Source of the DNA: Bradyrhizobium lablabi
GTDB taxonomy: Bacteria; Pseudomonadota; Alphaproteobacteria; Rhizobiales; Xanthobacteraceae
Length of the DNA stretch: 64,000 nucleotides
Direction: 5' to 3'
Assembly (NCBI RefSeq): GCF_900141755.1
Contig: NZ_LT670844.1
Coordinates: forward strand, 434,001-498,000
The position numbers were made by a program, and so were the translations under genes. A model generated the notes under the pieces. The model worked only from the letters and a program-made list of their open reading frames with translations. It was not told the DNA's origin and did no database searches. Each line of letters opens with the position of its first letter. Positions within the stretch are counted from its first letter, which is position 1. This document shows, piece after piece, positions 8,522 through 18,308 of this stretch.

Positions 8522-9112
8522 TTAGCGCGTGAAGGTGCCGCTCGGCATCGGGGCCGGGAACGGCGCGGCGGATTGTTGCGGCGATTGCGCAGGCTGCCCC
8601 GATTGCGTGGCCTGGGCCGGCTGGCCGGCCGTCTGATCGGGCGGCGGCGCGGTGGTCCGCTTGCGCGCGATCTTCTTCGGCTTCGGCGCGGGCGGCGCGG
8701 CGGTCGAGCCGTCTTCCTCCGGCACGGCCTCGCCGTCAGGCTCGGCGGCGGCCGGCTGCACGGGAGCGTTGCTGGCGGTCGCCGGCTGCTTGCTCTTGGA
8801 TTTCGCGTTGCGCTTTGATTTCGGCTGTTCGGGCGGCGGAGGCGGCACGGCGCCCCCGGCCTGGGCATTTTGCTGGTCGATCTGCTGCTGCTGCTGTTCG
8901 ACATTGCCCTTGTACAAATCCTTCGGCACGCCCTGCTCGAGGCCCGGTACGCCGTCGGGGAATACCGGCTTGCGCTCGCCGGGCAGCTTTTTCTTGGTGT
9001 CGAGCCAGTCCAACAGATCGCTCGGATCGAAGCCGCCGCTCGAGCAGCCGGCCAGCGCGCCCGACAATGCGATCAGGACGGCAGCGGCGATCAGACGTTG
9101 CGAACGGCGCAT
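8522..9112 (-). CDS. Proline/alanine-rich lipoprotein
   Basis: 196 residues from the ATG at 9112. A TTG at 9130 would add six residues. The N-terminus RRSQRLIAAAVLIALSGALA is followed by the lipobox LAGC, so it is a lipid-anchored protein. The first 70 residues after the anchor are conserved-looking (FDPSDLLDWLDTKKKLPGER). The rest is low complexity with Pro, Ala, Gln and Lys, probably an unfolded linker across the periplasm. It occupies the place held by bamB between yfgM and der in E. coli but has no propeller repeats, so I do not call it BamB. The function is unknown. Confidence 0.75.
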   Translation of the reverse strand: MRRSQRLIAAAVLIALSGALAGCSSGGFDPSDLLDWLDTKKKLPGERKPVFPDGVPGLEQGVPKDLYKGNVEQQQQQIDQQNAQAGGAVPPPPPEQPKSKRNAKSKSKQPATASNAPVQPAAAEPDGEAVPEEDGSTAAPPAPKPKKIARKRTTAPPPDQTAGQPAQATQSGQPAQSPQQSAAPFPAPMPSGTFTR

Positions 9113-9148
9113 GGTCGGTGTCTCACTCAACTCGTTTCCTAAGGGCCG

Positions 9149-9802
9149 TCAGCTCTTGGCGACCGGCGGAAGCAACGCTTGCAGGGCCTCGGCACGCGAG
9201 CGCAGGCTGGGCGGCGTCTCGCCGTCATTGGCAATCAGATCGAGCCACTGCCGCGCCGCTGCGTTATCGCCGGCGCGCAAGGCCGACAGCGCGAGCAGTT
9301 CGCGCGCGGTGTGGCGATAGGTGGCGCCGGGCACGGTCGCAGGCTCGAGACGCTGCAGCATGTCGGGATAGCTCGAACTATCCACCAGCAACTCGGCCGC
9401 GCGGATTTTTGCCAGTTCCTGCGCCGTCGCACCGATGCTGCGGTCGGCAGCGGTATCGTCGTATAATTTCGCCGCCGCCTTCGGATCGCGGGTTGCGACT
9501 TCCGCAGCCGCCCGTAGCCGCGCCAGCATGCGGTAGCCGGACGGCGCTTTCGCCGCCAGCTCGTTAAATGCCGCCTCGGCCTCGGAATGCTTGTTCGCTT
9601 CCGAGAGCTCGACCGCCTTGTCGAAGGCCGCCCCCGCCTCGGCGGCTTTCTGGGCCTCGATATACTGATAGCCACGCCAGCCGCCCACCGCGGCGATGAT
9701 CAGAAGCGCGGCGGCGACGATATAGATCGAATACTGGTCCCACAGCTTCTTGAGCTGGTCGCGACGGACATCCTCGTCGACTTCGTCAAATAATTCAGAC
9801 AC
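9149..9802 (-). CDS. YfgM-like TPR membrane protein (SecYEG-associated type)
   Basis: 217 residues. A short cytoplasmic N-terminus (SELFDEVDEDVRRDQLKKLW) is followed by one membrane helix (YIVAAALLIIAAVGGW, residues about 27-45), and then a periplasmic alpha-helical region with TPR-like repeats (AFDKAVELSEANKHSEAEAAF). This is the YfgM/tetratricopeptide_9 design, in which the soluble domain acts as a chaperone at the Sec translocon. It starts the cluster that continues with the lipoprotein and der. Confidence 0.8.
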   Translation of the reverse strand: MSELFDEVDEDVRRDQLKKLWDQYSIYIVAAALLIIAAVGGWRGYQYIEAQKAAEAGAAFDKAVELSEANKHSEAEAAFNELAAKAPSGYRMLARLRAAAEVATRDPKAAAKLYDDTAADRSIGATAQELAKIRAAELLVDSSSYPDMLQRLEPATVPGATYRHTARELLALSALRAGDNAAARQWLDLIANDGETPPSLRSRAEALQALLPPVAKS

Positions 9803-9997
9803 TTAAGGTAATCCCATCCCCGAAGGACTTAAAATGCAGACCGGCATGCCGCGCCCAGCCTGCCCCCGCGTGGCGGCGGCGATACCCTAGCGATATGGCG
9901 TTGGCAAGGCAAAGCCAGCCGGCTCAAAGCGTTAACGCTGCTGGACAAGGCCGGGGCGAGGCCCAGCCACGGCATAACTGGGCATTTTTCGGCGGAA

Positions 9998-11602
9998 CTA
10001 CAAGTGCGCGGCGGCCCAGGTTTCCCGCAATTGCCGCTTCATCACCTTGCCATTGGCGTTGCGCGGCAAGGGTTCGGTGGTGAGATCGATCGTCTCCGGG
10101 ACCTTGTAGTCCGACAGCCGCTCGGCGCACCAGGCGCGCAGCGCCTCGGCCCTGACCTCGCGGTTGCGGGTCACGATGACCGCATGAACCCGCTCGCCGA
10201 GCACCGGGCACGGCTTTGCAATAATCGCGCTCTCGACCACGCCGGGATGGCCGGCCAGCACCGATTCGACCTCGGCGGAATAGATCTTGAGTCCGCCGCG
10301 GTTGATCATGTCCTTCTGGCGATCGAACACGCGGACGAAATTTTCTTTGTCGATCGAACCGAGATCGCCGGAGTGCCAGAAGCCGCCGGTAAGGCTTTCC
10401 GCCGTCGCCTTCGGATTATTCCAATAGCCTTTGATGACAGATGCGCCGTGAATCCAGATCTCGCCGATCTCGCCGCGCGGCAATTCGCGGCCCTCAGTGT
10501 CGACGACGATGATGTGCGCGCCGGGACATGGCAGGCCGACACTGTCGAGATGGGCCGCGGTCAACTCGCCCGGCATGATGGTCGAGGGCGACGTGGTCTC
10601 GGTCGAGCCGTAGCAATTCGCAAGCTTCAGACCCGGGATCTTGGTGTCCAGTTTTTCGATCGTGGCGACCGGCATCGGCGCGCCGCCAAAGCCTCCGATG
10701 CGCCAGCTCGACAGATCGTAGCTGTCGAAATCCGGCTGCAGGAGGCAGAGATTGTACATCGCCGGCACCATCACCGTGTAAGTGACACGCTCGCGCGCGG
10801 CGACCTTCAAATATTCCGCCGCCTTGAATTCGGCCATGATGATCAAGGCGCCCGCGCAACGGACCATGGTCATGATGTTGGCGACTACGCCGGTGACATG
10901 CGCCAGCGGCACCGCGGCGATCGAACGGTCCGCCACGGTGATCTCAAGACAGGACGCGAATATCATCGCGGAATGGATGACGTTGCAATGCGCGAGCATC
11001 GCGCCTTTGGGCCGGCCGGTGGTGCCGGAGGTATAAAGAATGAGCGCGGTGTCCTGTTCGCCGACCTCCGCAGGCTCGCCCAGTGCATCATTTTCGACCA
11101 GATCGGAAAATTGCGACGCGCGCGCTTCATCATCGACCGAAATCTTGTGCTTCAGGTCGGGGATGTCGCGGGCATCGGGCACGCGATCGGCCAGCGTTGC
11201 CTCATGGATCAAAAGGCTCGCGCCGCTGTCGGTCAGGACGTAGGCGATTTCCGGCTTCTGCTGCCGGGTGCTCAGCACAACCGTCACCAGGCCGAGATGG
11301 GCTGCGCCGAACATCGCGAGCGCGAATTCGATGCGGTTGCCGAGTAAAAGCGCGACGCGATCGCCCCGTTGCAGGCCGAGTTTTCGCAAGCCCGCCGCCA
11401 CGCGGGCCGATTGTTGCGCGACGTCGCGCCATGTCAGCCGGCGGTCGCCGCAAATCAGCGCCTCGCCGTCCGGATTTTTCGATGCCGCCTCCGCAACCAT
11501 CGCCCAGATGGTGTTCGACCGCTCGCAAAACGCCGGCACCAGGCGGTCGCCGAAGCGGGCCTCAAGCTGCATGGCGGGAATCGAATAATGCGACCAGTCC
11601 AT
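9998..11602 (-). CDS. Acyl-CoA synthetase / AMP-dependent ligase
   Basis: 534 residues of the ANL superfamily. Core motifs in order: LILYTSGTTGRPKGAMLAHC (phosphate-binding loop, about residue 190), CYGSTETT (A5), a GFWHSGDLGS region with the conserved aspartate (A7), FDRQKDMINRGGLKIYSAEV (hinge A8), and PRNANGKVMKRQL with the catalytic A10 lysine. The enzyme would adenylate a carboxylic acid and form its CoA thioester. The acid is not predictable. It lies 12 bp downstream of panB on the same strand, so co-transcription is likely even though PanB is a different pathway. Confidence 0.92.
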   Translation of the reverse strand: MDWSHYSIPAMQLEARFGDRLVPAFCERSNTIWAMVAEAASKNPDGEALICGDRRLTWRDVAQQSARVAAGLRKLGLQRGDRVALLLGNRIEFALAMFGAAHLGLVTVVLSTRQQKPEIAYVLTDSGASLLIHEATLADRVPDARDIPDLKHKISVDDEARASQFSDLVENDALGEPAEVGEQDTALILYTSGTTGRPKGAMLAHCNVIHSAMIFASCLEITVADRSIAAVPLAHVTGVVANIMTMVRCAGALIIMAEFKAAEYLKVAARERVTYTVMVPAMYNLCLLQPDFDSYDLSSWRIGGFGGAPMPVATIEKLDTKIPGLKLANCYGSTETTSPSTIMPGELTAAHLDSVGLPCPGAHIIVVDTEGRELPRGEIGEIWIHGASVIKGYWNNPKATAESLTGGFWHSGDLGSIDKENFVRVFDRQKDMINRGGLKIYSAEVESVLAGHPGVVESAIIAKPCPVLGERVHAVIVTRNREVRAEALRAWCAERLSDYKVPETIDLTTEPLPRNANGKVMKRQLRETWAAAHL

Positions 11603-11614
11603 CGTTCGCCTCGC

Positions 11615-12439
11615 TCAACTCTTGGTCTTCATGCCGTAAACATGCTCCGGACCTGGAAAGGCGCGCGAGCGCACGTCCCTGGCATAACCCTCGATCGCGG
11701 CCTCGATCATCGGGCCGAGTTCGCCATAGCGGCGAACGAATTTCGGCGTCCGTGGCGACAAGCCCAGCATGTCCTCCAGCACCAATACCTGGCCGTCGCA
11801 GGCCGCACTGGCGCCGATGCCGATGGTGGGGATGGCGATCGTCTCGGTGATCCTGCGTGCCAATGGTTCTGCGACCGCCTCGATCACGATCGAGAATGCG
11901 CCGGCCTCGGAAATCGCTTTCGCGTCGTTCTCGATCGGCTCCCAGCTTCCCTCCTCGCGGCCCTGGGCACGAAACGAGCCGAGCGTGTTGATCGACTGCG
12001 GCGTCAGGCCGATATGGCCCATCACGGGAATGCCGCGCTCGACCAGAAACGCGACGGTCTCGGCCATCCGCTCGCCACCTTCGAGTTTGACGGCACCGCA
12101 ATGGGTTTCTTTCAGGATTCTCGCCGCGGAATGAAACGCCTGCTCTTTCGAGGCCTCATACGAGCCGAAGGGCATGTCGACCACGACCAGCGCATGCTGC
12201 GAGCCGCGCATGACGGCGCGGCCCTGCAGGATCATCATGTCGAGCGTCACCGGCACCGTGGTCTCAAAACCGTGCATCACATTCCCTAAGGAATCGCCGA
12301 CCAGAATGACGTCGCAATGGCGGTCGACCAATGCCGCGGTATGGGCGTGATACGACGTCAGCATCACGATCGGCTCGCCATTCTTGCGGGCGCGGATATC
12401 GGGCGCGGTCTTGCGCTTGATGGTGGATTGGACAGACAT
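11615..12439 (-). CDS. panB: 3-methyl-2-oxobutanoate hydroxymethyltransferase PanB
   Basis: PanB transfers a hydroxymethyl group from methylenetetrahydrofolate to 2-ketoisovalerate, giving ketopantoate, the first step of pantothenate synthesis. 274 residues, the usual family length. Seen: [31 protein letters not shown] (Mg-binding Asp and Ser), [21 protein letters not shown] and [20 protein letters not shown]. The ATG at 12439 has GGAGGATAAAA just upstream. The frame stays open upstream but that part belongs to the NnrU-family gene. No panC is in the window. Confidence 0.96.
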   Translation of the reverse strand: MSVQSTIKRKTAPDIRARKNGEPIVMLTSYHAHTAALVDRHCDVILVGDSLGNVMHGFETTVPVTLDMMILQGRAVMRGSQHALVVVDMPFGSYEASKEQAFHSAARILKETHCGAVKLEGGERMAETVAFLVERGIPVMGHIGLTPQSINTLGSFRAQGREEGSWEPIENDAKAISEAGAFSIVIEAVAEPLARRITETIAIPTIGIGASAACDGQVLVLEDMLGLSPRTPKFVRRYGELGPMIEAAIEGYARDVRSRAFPGPEHVYGMKTKS

Positions 12440-12441
12440 TT

Positions 12442-13026
12442 TTATCCTCCGACGACGGGAACGCCGATCACGACGGGATGGAACGCAAACGCCAGCGCCA
12501 GATAGGCGACGATCCCGACGGCTATTGCGATCAGATCGTTGACGGGACCGCCCACCGGAATTGGCGGCCCGCCCGCATCGGTCCGACGTTTCAGCGAGAT
12601 GCGGTCGAACACCGCCCAGCCCAGGAACGAGCCGAACAGGATGATGCCGCCGAGATCGCCATTGGCCAGCAAATGCGCCGCCGCCCACAATTTTACCCCC
12701 GACAGCAGCGGATGTTTTACGACCGTGTAGATGCGGCCGCGGATATAGGCGGCCACGACCAGAATGACGGCCGGCAGCATCAGGGCCACGGTGACGTGCT
12801 TGAGCCATCTCGGCGGATACCAGAGGTCGATCCGCTCGGCTGCGCGATAATGGGCAAAACCCCAGACGATCAGCGCGAGGCCCGCGAGCGAAACCAGCGC
12901 GTAGCCGATCTTGTAGGGACCCTCGCCCCATTGCGCGATCAGCCGCGCGCGCTGTTCGCGCCTTGTCGTGAGCGTGTGGACGCCGAAGAACAGCACCAGG
13001 CCCAGGATCATCACCGCTAGACCCAT
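12442..13026 (-). CDS. NnrU-family membrane protein
   Basis: 194 residues with about five membrane helices. The features [16 protein letters not shown] and [19 protein letters not shown] fit the NnrU family, named after a gene in the denitrification region of Rhodobacter; family members occur in many non-denitrifiers. The stop codon lies within the panB ribosome-binding site, so the two are translated from one transcript. The link to panB is probably only positional. The biochemical role is unknown. Confidence 0.85.
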   Translation of the reverse strand: MGLAVMILGLVLFFGVHTLTTRREQRARLIAQWGEGPYKIGYALVSLAGLALIVWGFAHYRAAERIDLWYPPRWLKHVTVALMLPAVILVVAAYIRGRIYTVVKHPLLSGVKLWAAAHLLANGDLGGIILFGSFLGWAVFDRISLKRRTDAGGPPIPVGGPVNDLIAIAVGIVAYLALAFAFHPVVIGVPVVGG

Positions 13027-13130
13027 GATGTTTCCTCCGCTGCAGGGCCGGCTTTTTGTCTGCTTCGGGTATCACTTTAAGGGCTTAAAGTGCAATGCGC
13101 CAAAATGCGCGCAAGCTATCCGTTCTAACC

Positions 13131-13245
13131 GCCGTCATTCCGGGATGGCCCGAAGGGCCAGACCCGGAATCTCGAAATTGGAGGCACGCAAGCCAATCTC
13201 GAGATTCCGGGTTCGCGCGTTTCACGCGCGCCCCGGAATGACGGC
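13131..13245. repeat. Palindromic intergenic repeat (type 'GCCGTCATTCCGGG')
   Basis: It opens with GCCGTCATTCCGGGATGG and closes with CCCCGGAATGACGGC. Inside are CCCGGAATCTCGAAATTG and its complement, plus a small GGGTTCGCGCGTTTCACGCGCG hairpin. It separates the NnrU-family gene from the next minus-strand gene and could fold as a long stem, so it may stop transcripts. Confidence 0.75.
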
Positions 13246-13250
13246 TTTGT

Positions 13251-13862
13251 TCACGGCGTTCCGGATTGCTTGCCCAATTCGCGATTGTCGACATAGCGGA
13301 TCGCGATCGGCCGGCCGGCCAGCGCGCCGCCGAGGTCGCCGGTAAATTTCATCGGCGTACAGGCATCGAGCGATGCATTGATCGCCTTCAGGTAGGTGGC
13401 GCGGGTGTCTGGTGAGGCGCCCTCGGTGAAGTACGTCATGCGCGGCGTCCCGATCATCTCACCGGAACGCTTGAAACTGAAGCGGACCGACATCTGCATG
13501 CCCTCCCGCGCGGCGTCGGCCGGCGGCGGTGTCCAGCAGGACCGCAGTGCCGCAAAGAGATCGCCGATGGTGTTGAGATCGTGGTCGGGCTTTTTGTACT
13601 TATCTGCATCGTTTTGCGGCGGCACGCTTTGAACCGTGAGCTGCAGGTTTTCCCCATAGGGATAATCGATCTCGGGAATGCAGGGCCCGTGATTGAACAC
13701 GCTGCAGAAGTAGGGCGTGCACGGCCGTCCATCCAGCACGCTGCAGGGCGAATGGGAGAACGGTATGGGATTGATCTGATGCCGCGGCCGGGCCTCGGCG
13801 GTTGCGGCGGCCATTGTGGCTGCAATAGCAATGATGAGGCAGATGACAATGCGCGGCAGCAT
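13251..13862 (-). CDS. Exported protein with TonB/TolA-like C-terminal domain
   Basis: 203 residues from the ATG at 13862. The signal peptide LPRIVICLIIAIAATMAAAT ends in AEA. Two cysteine-rich stretches follow: SPCSVLDGRPCTPYFC and NHGPCIPEID. The last 90 residues (VRFSFKRSGEMIGTPRMTYF and DACTPMKFTGDLGGALAGRP) resemble the C-terminal beta domain of TonB/TolA-like proteins. It is probably periplasmic. The CxPYFCSV motif and four cysteines suggest disulfides. No close function is known. Confidence 0.65.
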   Translation of the reverse strand: MLPRIVICLIIAIAATMAAATAEARPRHQINPIPFSHSPCSVLDGRPCTPYFCSVFNHGPCIPEIDYPYGENLQLTVQSVPPQNDADKYKKPDHDLNTIGDLFAALRSCWTPPPADAAREGMQMSVRFSFKRSGEMIGTPRMTYFTEGASPDTRATYLKAINASLDACTPMKFTGDLGGALAGRPIAIRYVDNRELGKQSGTP

Positions 13863-13945
13863 GAAACCAGTCCCAAAAGGCCCACAACCCAAATTGATGT
13901 TGTTAAAATGATGCGCCGGCCCGACGGCATCAAGGCCGGCGGCGT

Positions 13946-14503
13946 TCACATCCCCGCGTTCATCGCTGAAAGTTCCGCGATCAGCGCCTTTTCGCTGGGC
14001 TGGTCGAGCACGCCGGCGGCATAAAGCGAGATGCCGCCATAGAGCGTGATATAGATCTTCATCACCGCGCGCCGCCGCGCCGCCGGCGTTTCGATATCGG
14101 CACAGAAAATCCGCATCGCCTCGGTGATGACTTTGTGCACGGCGGTCTGCAGTGGCGGATTGTACTTCATGGTGGCGTGCGGCCGGCTCGCCATCAGCGC
14201 GAAGATCGCGCGGTTGGCGAGCGCGAAGCGGATATAAATCGCGGTGTAGTCTTCCGGCGTCTGTGCTTTCTTCAGCCGGCCTGCGAGCCGCGTATAGGCC
14301 TCGGTCGCGACCGCATCCAACAGCGCCTCGCGATCCCCAAAATGGTTGTAGAGCGAGCGGTGCGCGACGCCGACGGCGTCGGCGACCTCGCGCAAGCTCA
14401 AGCGCTCATGGCCGACTTTCGCCACCAGACCATAGGCGGCCTTCAAGGCCGCTGTTTGCAAATTGCCATGTCGATAGGTGGCCCGGCGCGGTTTTGAATT
14501 CAT
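13946..14503 (-). CDS. TetR-family transcriptional regulator
   Basis: 185 residues. The helix-turn-helix is LSLREVADAVGVAHRSLYNH followed by FGDREALLDAVA, the standard TetR pattern at residues 34-65. The C-terminal part is of the WHG type (ATMKYNPPLQTAVHKVITEA). The enoyl-CoA hydratase gene 58 bp upstream on the same strand is a plausible target. No inducer can be inferred. Confidence 0.9.
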   Translation of the reverse strand: MNSKPRRATYRHGNLQTAALKAAYGLVAKVGHERLSLREVADAVGVAHRSLYNHFGDREALLDAVATEAYTRLAGRLKKAQTPEDYTAIYIRFALANRAIFALMASRPHATMKYNPPLQTAVHKVITEAMRIFCADIETPAARRRAVMKIYITLYGGISLYAAGVLDQPSEKALIAELSAMNAGM

Positions 14504-14561
14504 GCGCCTTCATACAAAGGCGGCGGCCAAAACACCACCGCCGCGGCGCCAGCCGCTCCCC

Positions 14562-15287
14562 TCAAGCCGACGCGCGGCTCACCACCCGGTCTTCACCGTA
14601 TTGTGGGGTGATGTCCTCGTCGATCATGGCGCGGATCATTTTTATCACAGCGCCGCGCGCCCGTGCCTTGGTGGCAGCGTGGGCCGGCATGTTGAGCGTG
14701 CTTAGCGCCCGGGCCGCCTCCTCCGCGCTGCGCTCGAGCTCGTCGGCCGGAACGACGCGGTCGAAGAAGCCGGCGGTGACCGCTTCCATTGGACCGAACA
14801 TCTCCGCGGTCATCACAACCCGGCTGAAATAGGCCGGCGTCAGCCGCTGCCGGGCGATCTCGATGGCAAAACGCGGCACCGTGAGCCCGATCGCGACCTC
14901 GTTCATGCCGATCCGGTAGTCGCCCTCGGCGGCAATGCGGTGATCGCAGGACATGATCAGGAACGCCCCCATCGGGAACGCGTTGCCCTGGCAGGCCGCG
15001 ACCACGGGCGTCGGAAACGACAGGATGCGCAGCGCGAGCTCCGCACCGGCCTTGACCATCAGATATTGCTCCTCGGCGCTGCCCTTGGCGAATACGTTGA
15101 GATCGAACCCGCCAGAAAAATGCTTTCCGCGCGCTTTCAGGATCGCGACCGTCTTGTCCCGTTCGGCCTGGTCGAACGCGGCATGCAGCGCGTTCAGCAT
15201 TTTCAGCGACATCACATTGGCCTTGCCGTCGTCCATCACGATGGTGCCGACGGGGCCGGAACGGGAATAGGTGACGAGATCTGGCAT
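14562..15287 (-). CDS. Enoyl-CoA hydratase/isomerase family protein
   Basis: 241 residues from the ATG at 15287, which has GAGGAG 7 nt upstream. Crotonase-fold features: GKANVMSLKMLNALHAAFD, the oxyanion-hole segment KHFSGGFDLNVFA and VVAACQGNAFPMGAFLIMSC. The glutamate pair typical of true enoyl-CoA hydratases is not clearly placed: GNAFPMGAF has no Glu where the first is expected, so another crotonase reaction is possible. It is followed by a TetR regulator on the same strand. Confidence 0.85.
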   Translation of the reverse strand: MPDLVTYSRSGPVGTIVMDDGKANVMSLKMLNALHAAFDQAERDKTVAILKARGKHFSGGFDLNVFAKGSAEEQYLMVKAGAELALRILSFPTPVVAACQGNAFPMGAFLIMSCDHRIAAEGDYRIGMNEVAIGLTVPRFAIEIARQRLTPAYFSRVVMTAEMFGPMEAVTAGFFDRVVPADELERSAEEAARALSTLNMPAHAATKARARGAVIKMIRAMIDEDITPQYGEDRVVSRASA

Positions 15288-15428
15288 TGCGGGCTCCTCG
15301 ATTGATAAAAGCATCCATTGGATACTTTACTGGTTGAGCGGCAGGTTCAAGGAGCTTTTCCGGGAGAGCAGCCGCATGAGGCATCCGCGGCGCGCATGGG
15401 TGTCGCGGGAATGCCACCACATATTTGG

Positions 15429-15523
15429 CGTCATCACCGGGCTTGTCCCGGTGATCCACGTCTTGCTTGCTTGCTTTCTTGGTGACAAAGACGCGGATGG
15501 CCGGGTCAAGCCCGGCCATGACG
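15429..15523. repeat. Palindromic dispersed repeat, second copy
   Basis: CGTCATCACCGGGCTTGTCC with the complementary arm GGGTCAAGCCCGGCCATGACG around CACGTCTTG. It is the same family as 5555-5649 and lies between prfC and the enoyl-CoA hydratase gene. Confidence 0.75.
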
Positions 15524-15563
15524 AATTGAGAGACTGGCGCGAGGCATCGACCCACCGGCCCGC

Positions 15564-17183
15564 TCACGCCTTCCTCTTCACGTCCTTGATGCTGGAAAAA
15601 TTGATGCCCTCGGCGCGTTCTTTGGTGTAGCCGAGGTAAAATTCGTTCTTGGCCAGGAACACCGGATCGCCATCGACGTCGTCGGCGACGCCGGAGCCGT
15701 TGGCGGCGATGAAGGCGTCGAGTTTCTTGCGGTCGTCGGATGAAATCCAGCGCGCCAGCTGAAATTCCGAGACCTCGAATTCCACGGGAAGCGAATATTC
15801 GGCGTCGAGCCGGGCTTTCAGCACGTCGAGCTGCAGCGGGCCGACCACGCCGACCAGCGCGGGCGCGCCGTCGCGCGGGCGGAAAACCTGCACCACGCCC
15901 TCCTCCGACATCTGCTGCAAGGCTTCTTTCAGTTTCTTCGCCTTCATCGCGTCGGTGAGCCGGACGCGGCGGACGATCTCCGGGGCAAAACTGGGAACGC
16001 CCACAAAGGTTAGGTCCTCGCCTTCGGTCAGGGTGTCGCCGATCCGCAACGTGCCGTGATTGGGAATGCCGACGACGTCGCCGGCAAACGCCTCATCGGC
16101 CAGGGCGCGGTCCTGCGCGAAGAAGAATTGCGGGCTCGAGAGCGACATGTTCTTGCCGGTGCGCACCAGCTTTGCCTTCATGCCGCGGGCGAGTTTGCCC
16201 GAGCACAGCCGCGCGAACGCAATGCGGTCGCGGTGGTTCGGGTCCATATTGGCCTGGATCTTGAACACGAACGCGCTCATGCGCGGCTCCGCGGCCTCGA
16301 CCTTGCGCAGGTTGGAGTCCTGCGCGCGCGGCGGCGGCGCGAAGCGGCCGAGGCCTTCCAGGAGATCGCCGACGCCAAAGTTGCGCAGCGCGCTACCGAA
16401 ATAGACCGGCGTCAAATGGCCCTCGCGAAACGCAGCGAGTTCGAACGGCTTGCAGGCTTCGGATACCAGCGCCAGTTCATCCTTGACCGCGGCGACGTCA
16501 AGGTTGGCATTGCGGCCGGCAAGTTCGGAAATGTCGATCTGTTGCGCCGCGCCTGTTTTGGCGCCGCCGCCCTCGAGCAGGCGCACGCCGCCGCTCACGA
16601 CATCATAGGTGCCGAGGAAATCGCGGCCGCGGCCGACCGGCCAGGTCATCGGCGTAGTGTCGAGCGCCAGCGTCTTTTCGATCTCATCCAGGAGATCAAA
16701 CGTGTCACGGCTCTCGCGGTCCATCTTGTTGATGAAGGTGATAATCGGGATATCGCGCAGACGACACACCTCGAACAGCTTTCGCGTTCGCGCCTCGATG
16801 CCCTTGGCGGCATCGATCACCATCACGGCGGAATCGACCGCGGTCAGCGTCCGATAGGTGTCTTCGGAAAAGTCCTCGTGGCCCGGCGTGTCGAGCAAAT
16901 TGAACACGAGGCCCTCGAACTCGAAGGTCATCACCGAGGTGACGACCGAGATGCCGCGCTCGCGCTCGATCTTCATCCAGTCGGAACGGGTGTTGCGGCG
17001 CTCGCCCTTGGCCTTGACCTGGCCTGCGAGATTGATGGCGCCGCCGAACAGCAAGAGCTTTTCGGTCAACGTGGTCTTGCCGGCGTCGGGATGGGAGATG
17101 ATCGCAAAGGTCCGGCGCCGCGCCACTTCCTGGGCAAGCGGCGAGCGGGACGGTGATTCGGTTGCGATGGCGAGGTCGGACAT
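15564..17183 (-). CDS. prfC: Peptide chain release factor 3 (RF3)
   Basis: RF3 is a GTPase that recycles RF1/RF2 from the ribosome after termination. 539 residues. G1 SHPDAGKTTLTEKLL, G3 DTPGHEDFSED and G4 NKMDRES lie in the first 160 residues. RNTRSDWMKIERERGISV is the switch region that separates RF3 from EF-G. Domains 2 and 3 follow with VQVFRPRDGAPALVGVVGPL, characteristic of RF3. Start and length match the family. Confidence 0.96.
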   Translation of the reverse strand: MSDLAIATESPSRSPLAQEVARRRTFAIISHPDAGKTTLTEKLLLFGGAINLAGQVKAKGERRNTRSDWMKIERERGISVVTSVMTFEFEGLVFNLLDTPGHEDFSEDTYRTLTAVDSAVMVIDAAKGIEARTRKLFEVCRLRDIPIITFINKMDRESRDTFDLLDEIEKTLALDTTPMTWPVGRGRDFLGTYDVVSGGVRLLEGGGAKTGAAQQIDISELAGRNANLDVAAVKDELALVSEACKPFELAAFREGHLTPVYFGSALRNFGVGDLLEGLGRFAPPPRAQDSNLRKVEAAEPRMSAFVFKIQANMDPNHRDRIAFARLCSGKLARGMKAKLVRTGKNMSLSSPQFFFAQDRALADEAFAGDVVGIPNHGTLRIGDTLTEGEDLTFVGVPSFAPEIVRRVRLTDAMKAKKLKEALQQMSEEGVVQVFRPRDGAPALVGVVGPLQLDVLKARLDAEYSLPVEFEVSEFQLARWISSDDRKKLDAFIAANGSGVADDVDGDPVFLAKNEFYLGYTKERAEGINFSSIKDVKRKA

Positions 17184-17280
17184 GGCGGCAGCGTTTGGCA
17201 GGGAAAGGTGGCTGGATCAAGGGAGTTTTCGGCCTGTTACATATAGGAATGGCGCGGACGAACGCCAATCAGGGAGCTTG

Positions 17281-18294
17281 TCAGGGCACTTTGGACACCA
17301 GCGACACCACCCAATAGGCCAGCGCCGCGATGCCGGCAGACGCGGGGATCGTGATCACCCAGGCATAGACGATCGTGCTCGCGACGTTCCAGCGCACCGC
17401 CGAGGCCCGCCGCGCAGCGCCGACACCGACGATGGCGCCGGTGATGGTATGGGTGGTCGAGACCGGAACTCCGAGCCAGGTCGCGATGAACAGTGTCGCC
17501 GCGCCGCCGGTCTCGGCGCAAAATCCCTGCATCGGCGTCAGTTTTGTGATGCGCAGGCCCATGGTGCGGACGATCCGCCAGCCGCCCATCAACGTGCCCA
17601 GCGCCATTGCCGCTTGGCAGGACAACACCACCCAGAACGGCACGAAAAATTCGGTGCCGAGATAGCCTTGCGAATAAAGCAGCACCGCGATGATGCCCAT
17701 GGTCTTCTGCGCGTCGTTGCCGCCATGGCCGAGCGAATATAGCGATGCCGAGACGAATTGCAGGATGCGGAAGGCGCGATCGACCGCGAACGGCGTCGAG
17801 CGCACCGAGGCCCAGGACACGATCACGACCAGCACCAGCGCCAGCACAAATCCGAGCAGCGGCGACAGCACGATCGCGAGCAGGGTTTTGGTGAGCCCGC
17901 TCCAGACCGCGGCCGAAAGCCCGGCCTTTGCCATGCCGCCGCCGACCAGTCCGCCGATCAGGGCGTGCGAACTGGAGGATGGGATGCCCAAACCCCAGGT
18001 GATCAGGTTCCAGACGATGGCGCCGACCAGGGCGGCGAAGATCACTTGCGTATCAATTACGCTCGGCTCGACGATCCCGGTGCCGATGGTGTGCGCGACA
18101 TTGAGCCCGAACACGGCAAAGGCGACGAAGTTGAAGAACGCCGCCCAGAACACGGCGTATTGCGGCCGCAACACCCGGGTCGACACGATCGTCGCAATCG
18201 AATTGGCGGCGTCGTGCAATCCGTTGAGGAAGTCGAACATGAGCGCGACCGCGATCAATCCGGCCAGTATCGGAAGACCAAGCGTGGCGTCCAC
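17281..18294 (-). CDS. pit: PiT-family inorganic phosphate transporter
   Basis: 337 residues, with two copies of the PiT signature: FDFLNGLHDAANSIATIVST in the N-terminal half, and a second in the C-terminal half beginning at GGNDAQKTMGIIAVL. About ten membrane helices. It is a low-affinity phosphate (metal-phosphate) symporter in the inner membrane. The GTG start at 18294 is 14 bp after the DUF47 gene, so the pair is co-expressed, as commonly seen. Confidence 0.93.
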   Translation of the reverse strand: MDATLGLPILAGLIAVALMFDFLNGLHDAANSIATIVSTRVLRPQYAVFWAAFFNFVAFAVFGLNVAHTIGTGIVEPSVIDTQVIFAALVGAIVWNLITWGLGIPSSSSHALIGGLVGGGMAKAGLSAAVWSGLTKTLLAIVLSPLLGFVLALVLVVIVSWASVRSTPFAVDRAFRILQFVSASLYSLGHGGNDAQKTMGIIAVLLYSQGYLGTEFFVPFWVVLSCQAAMALGTLMGGWRIVRTMGLRITKLTPMQGFCAETGGAATLFIATWLGVPVSTTHTITGAIVGVGAARRASAVRWNVASTIVYAWVITIPASAGIAALAYWVVSLVSKVP

Positions 18295-18308
18295 TGCGCG
18301 GCCCTGCC

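Noticed and set aside
10004..11347. 447-codon plus-strand frame opposite the acyl-CoA synthetase gene
   Set aside because: Antisense shadow of a gene with all ANL motifs; no ribosome-binding site and no domain.
16056..17156. 366-codon frame opposite prfC
   Set aside because: Antisense shadow of a conserved gene; composition is that of complementary codons.
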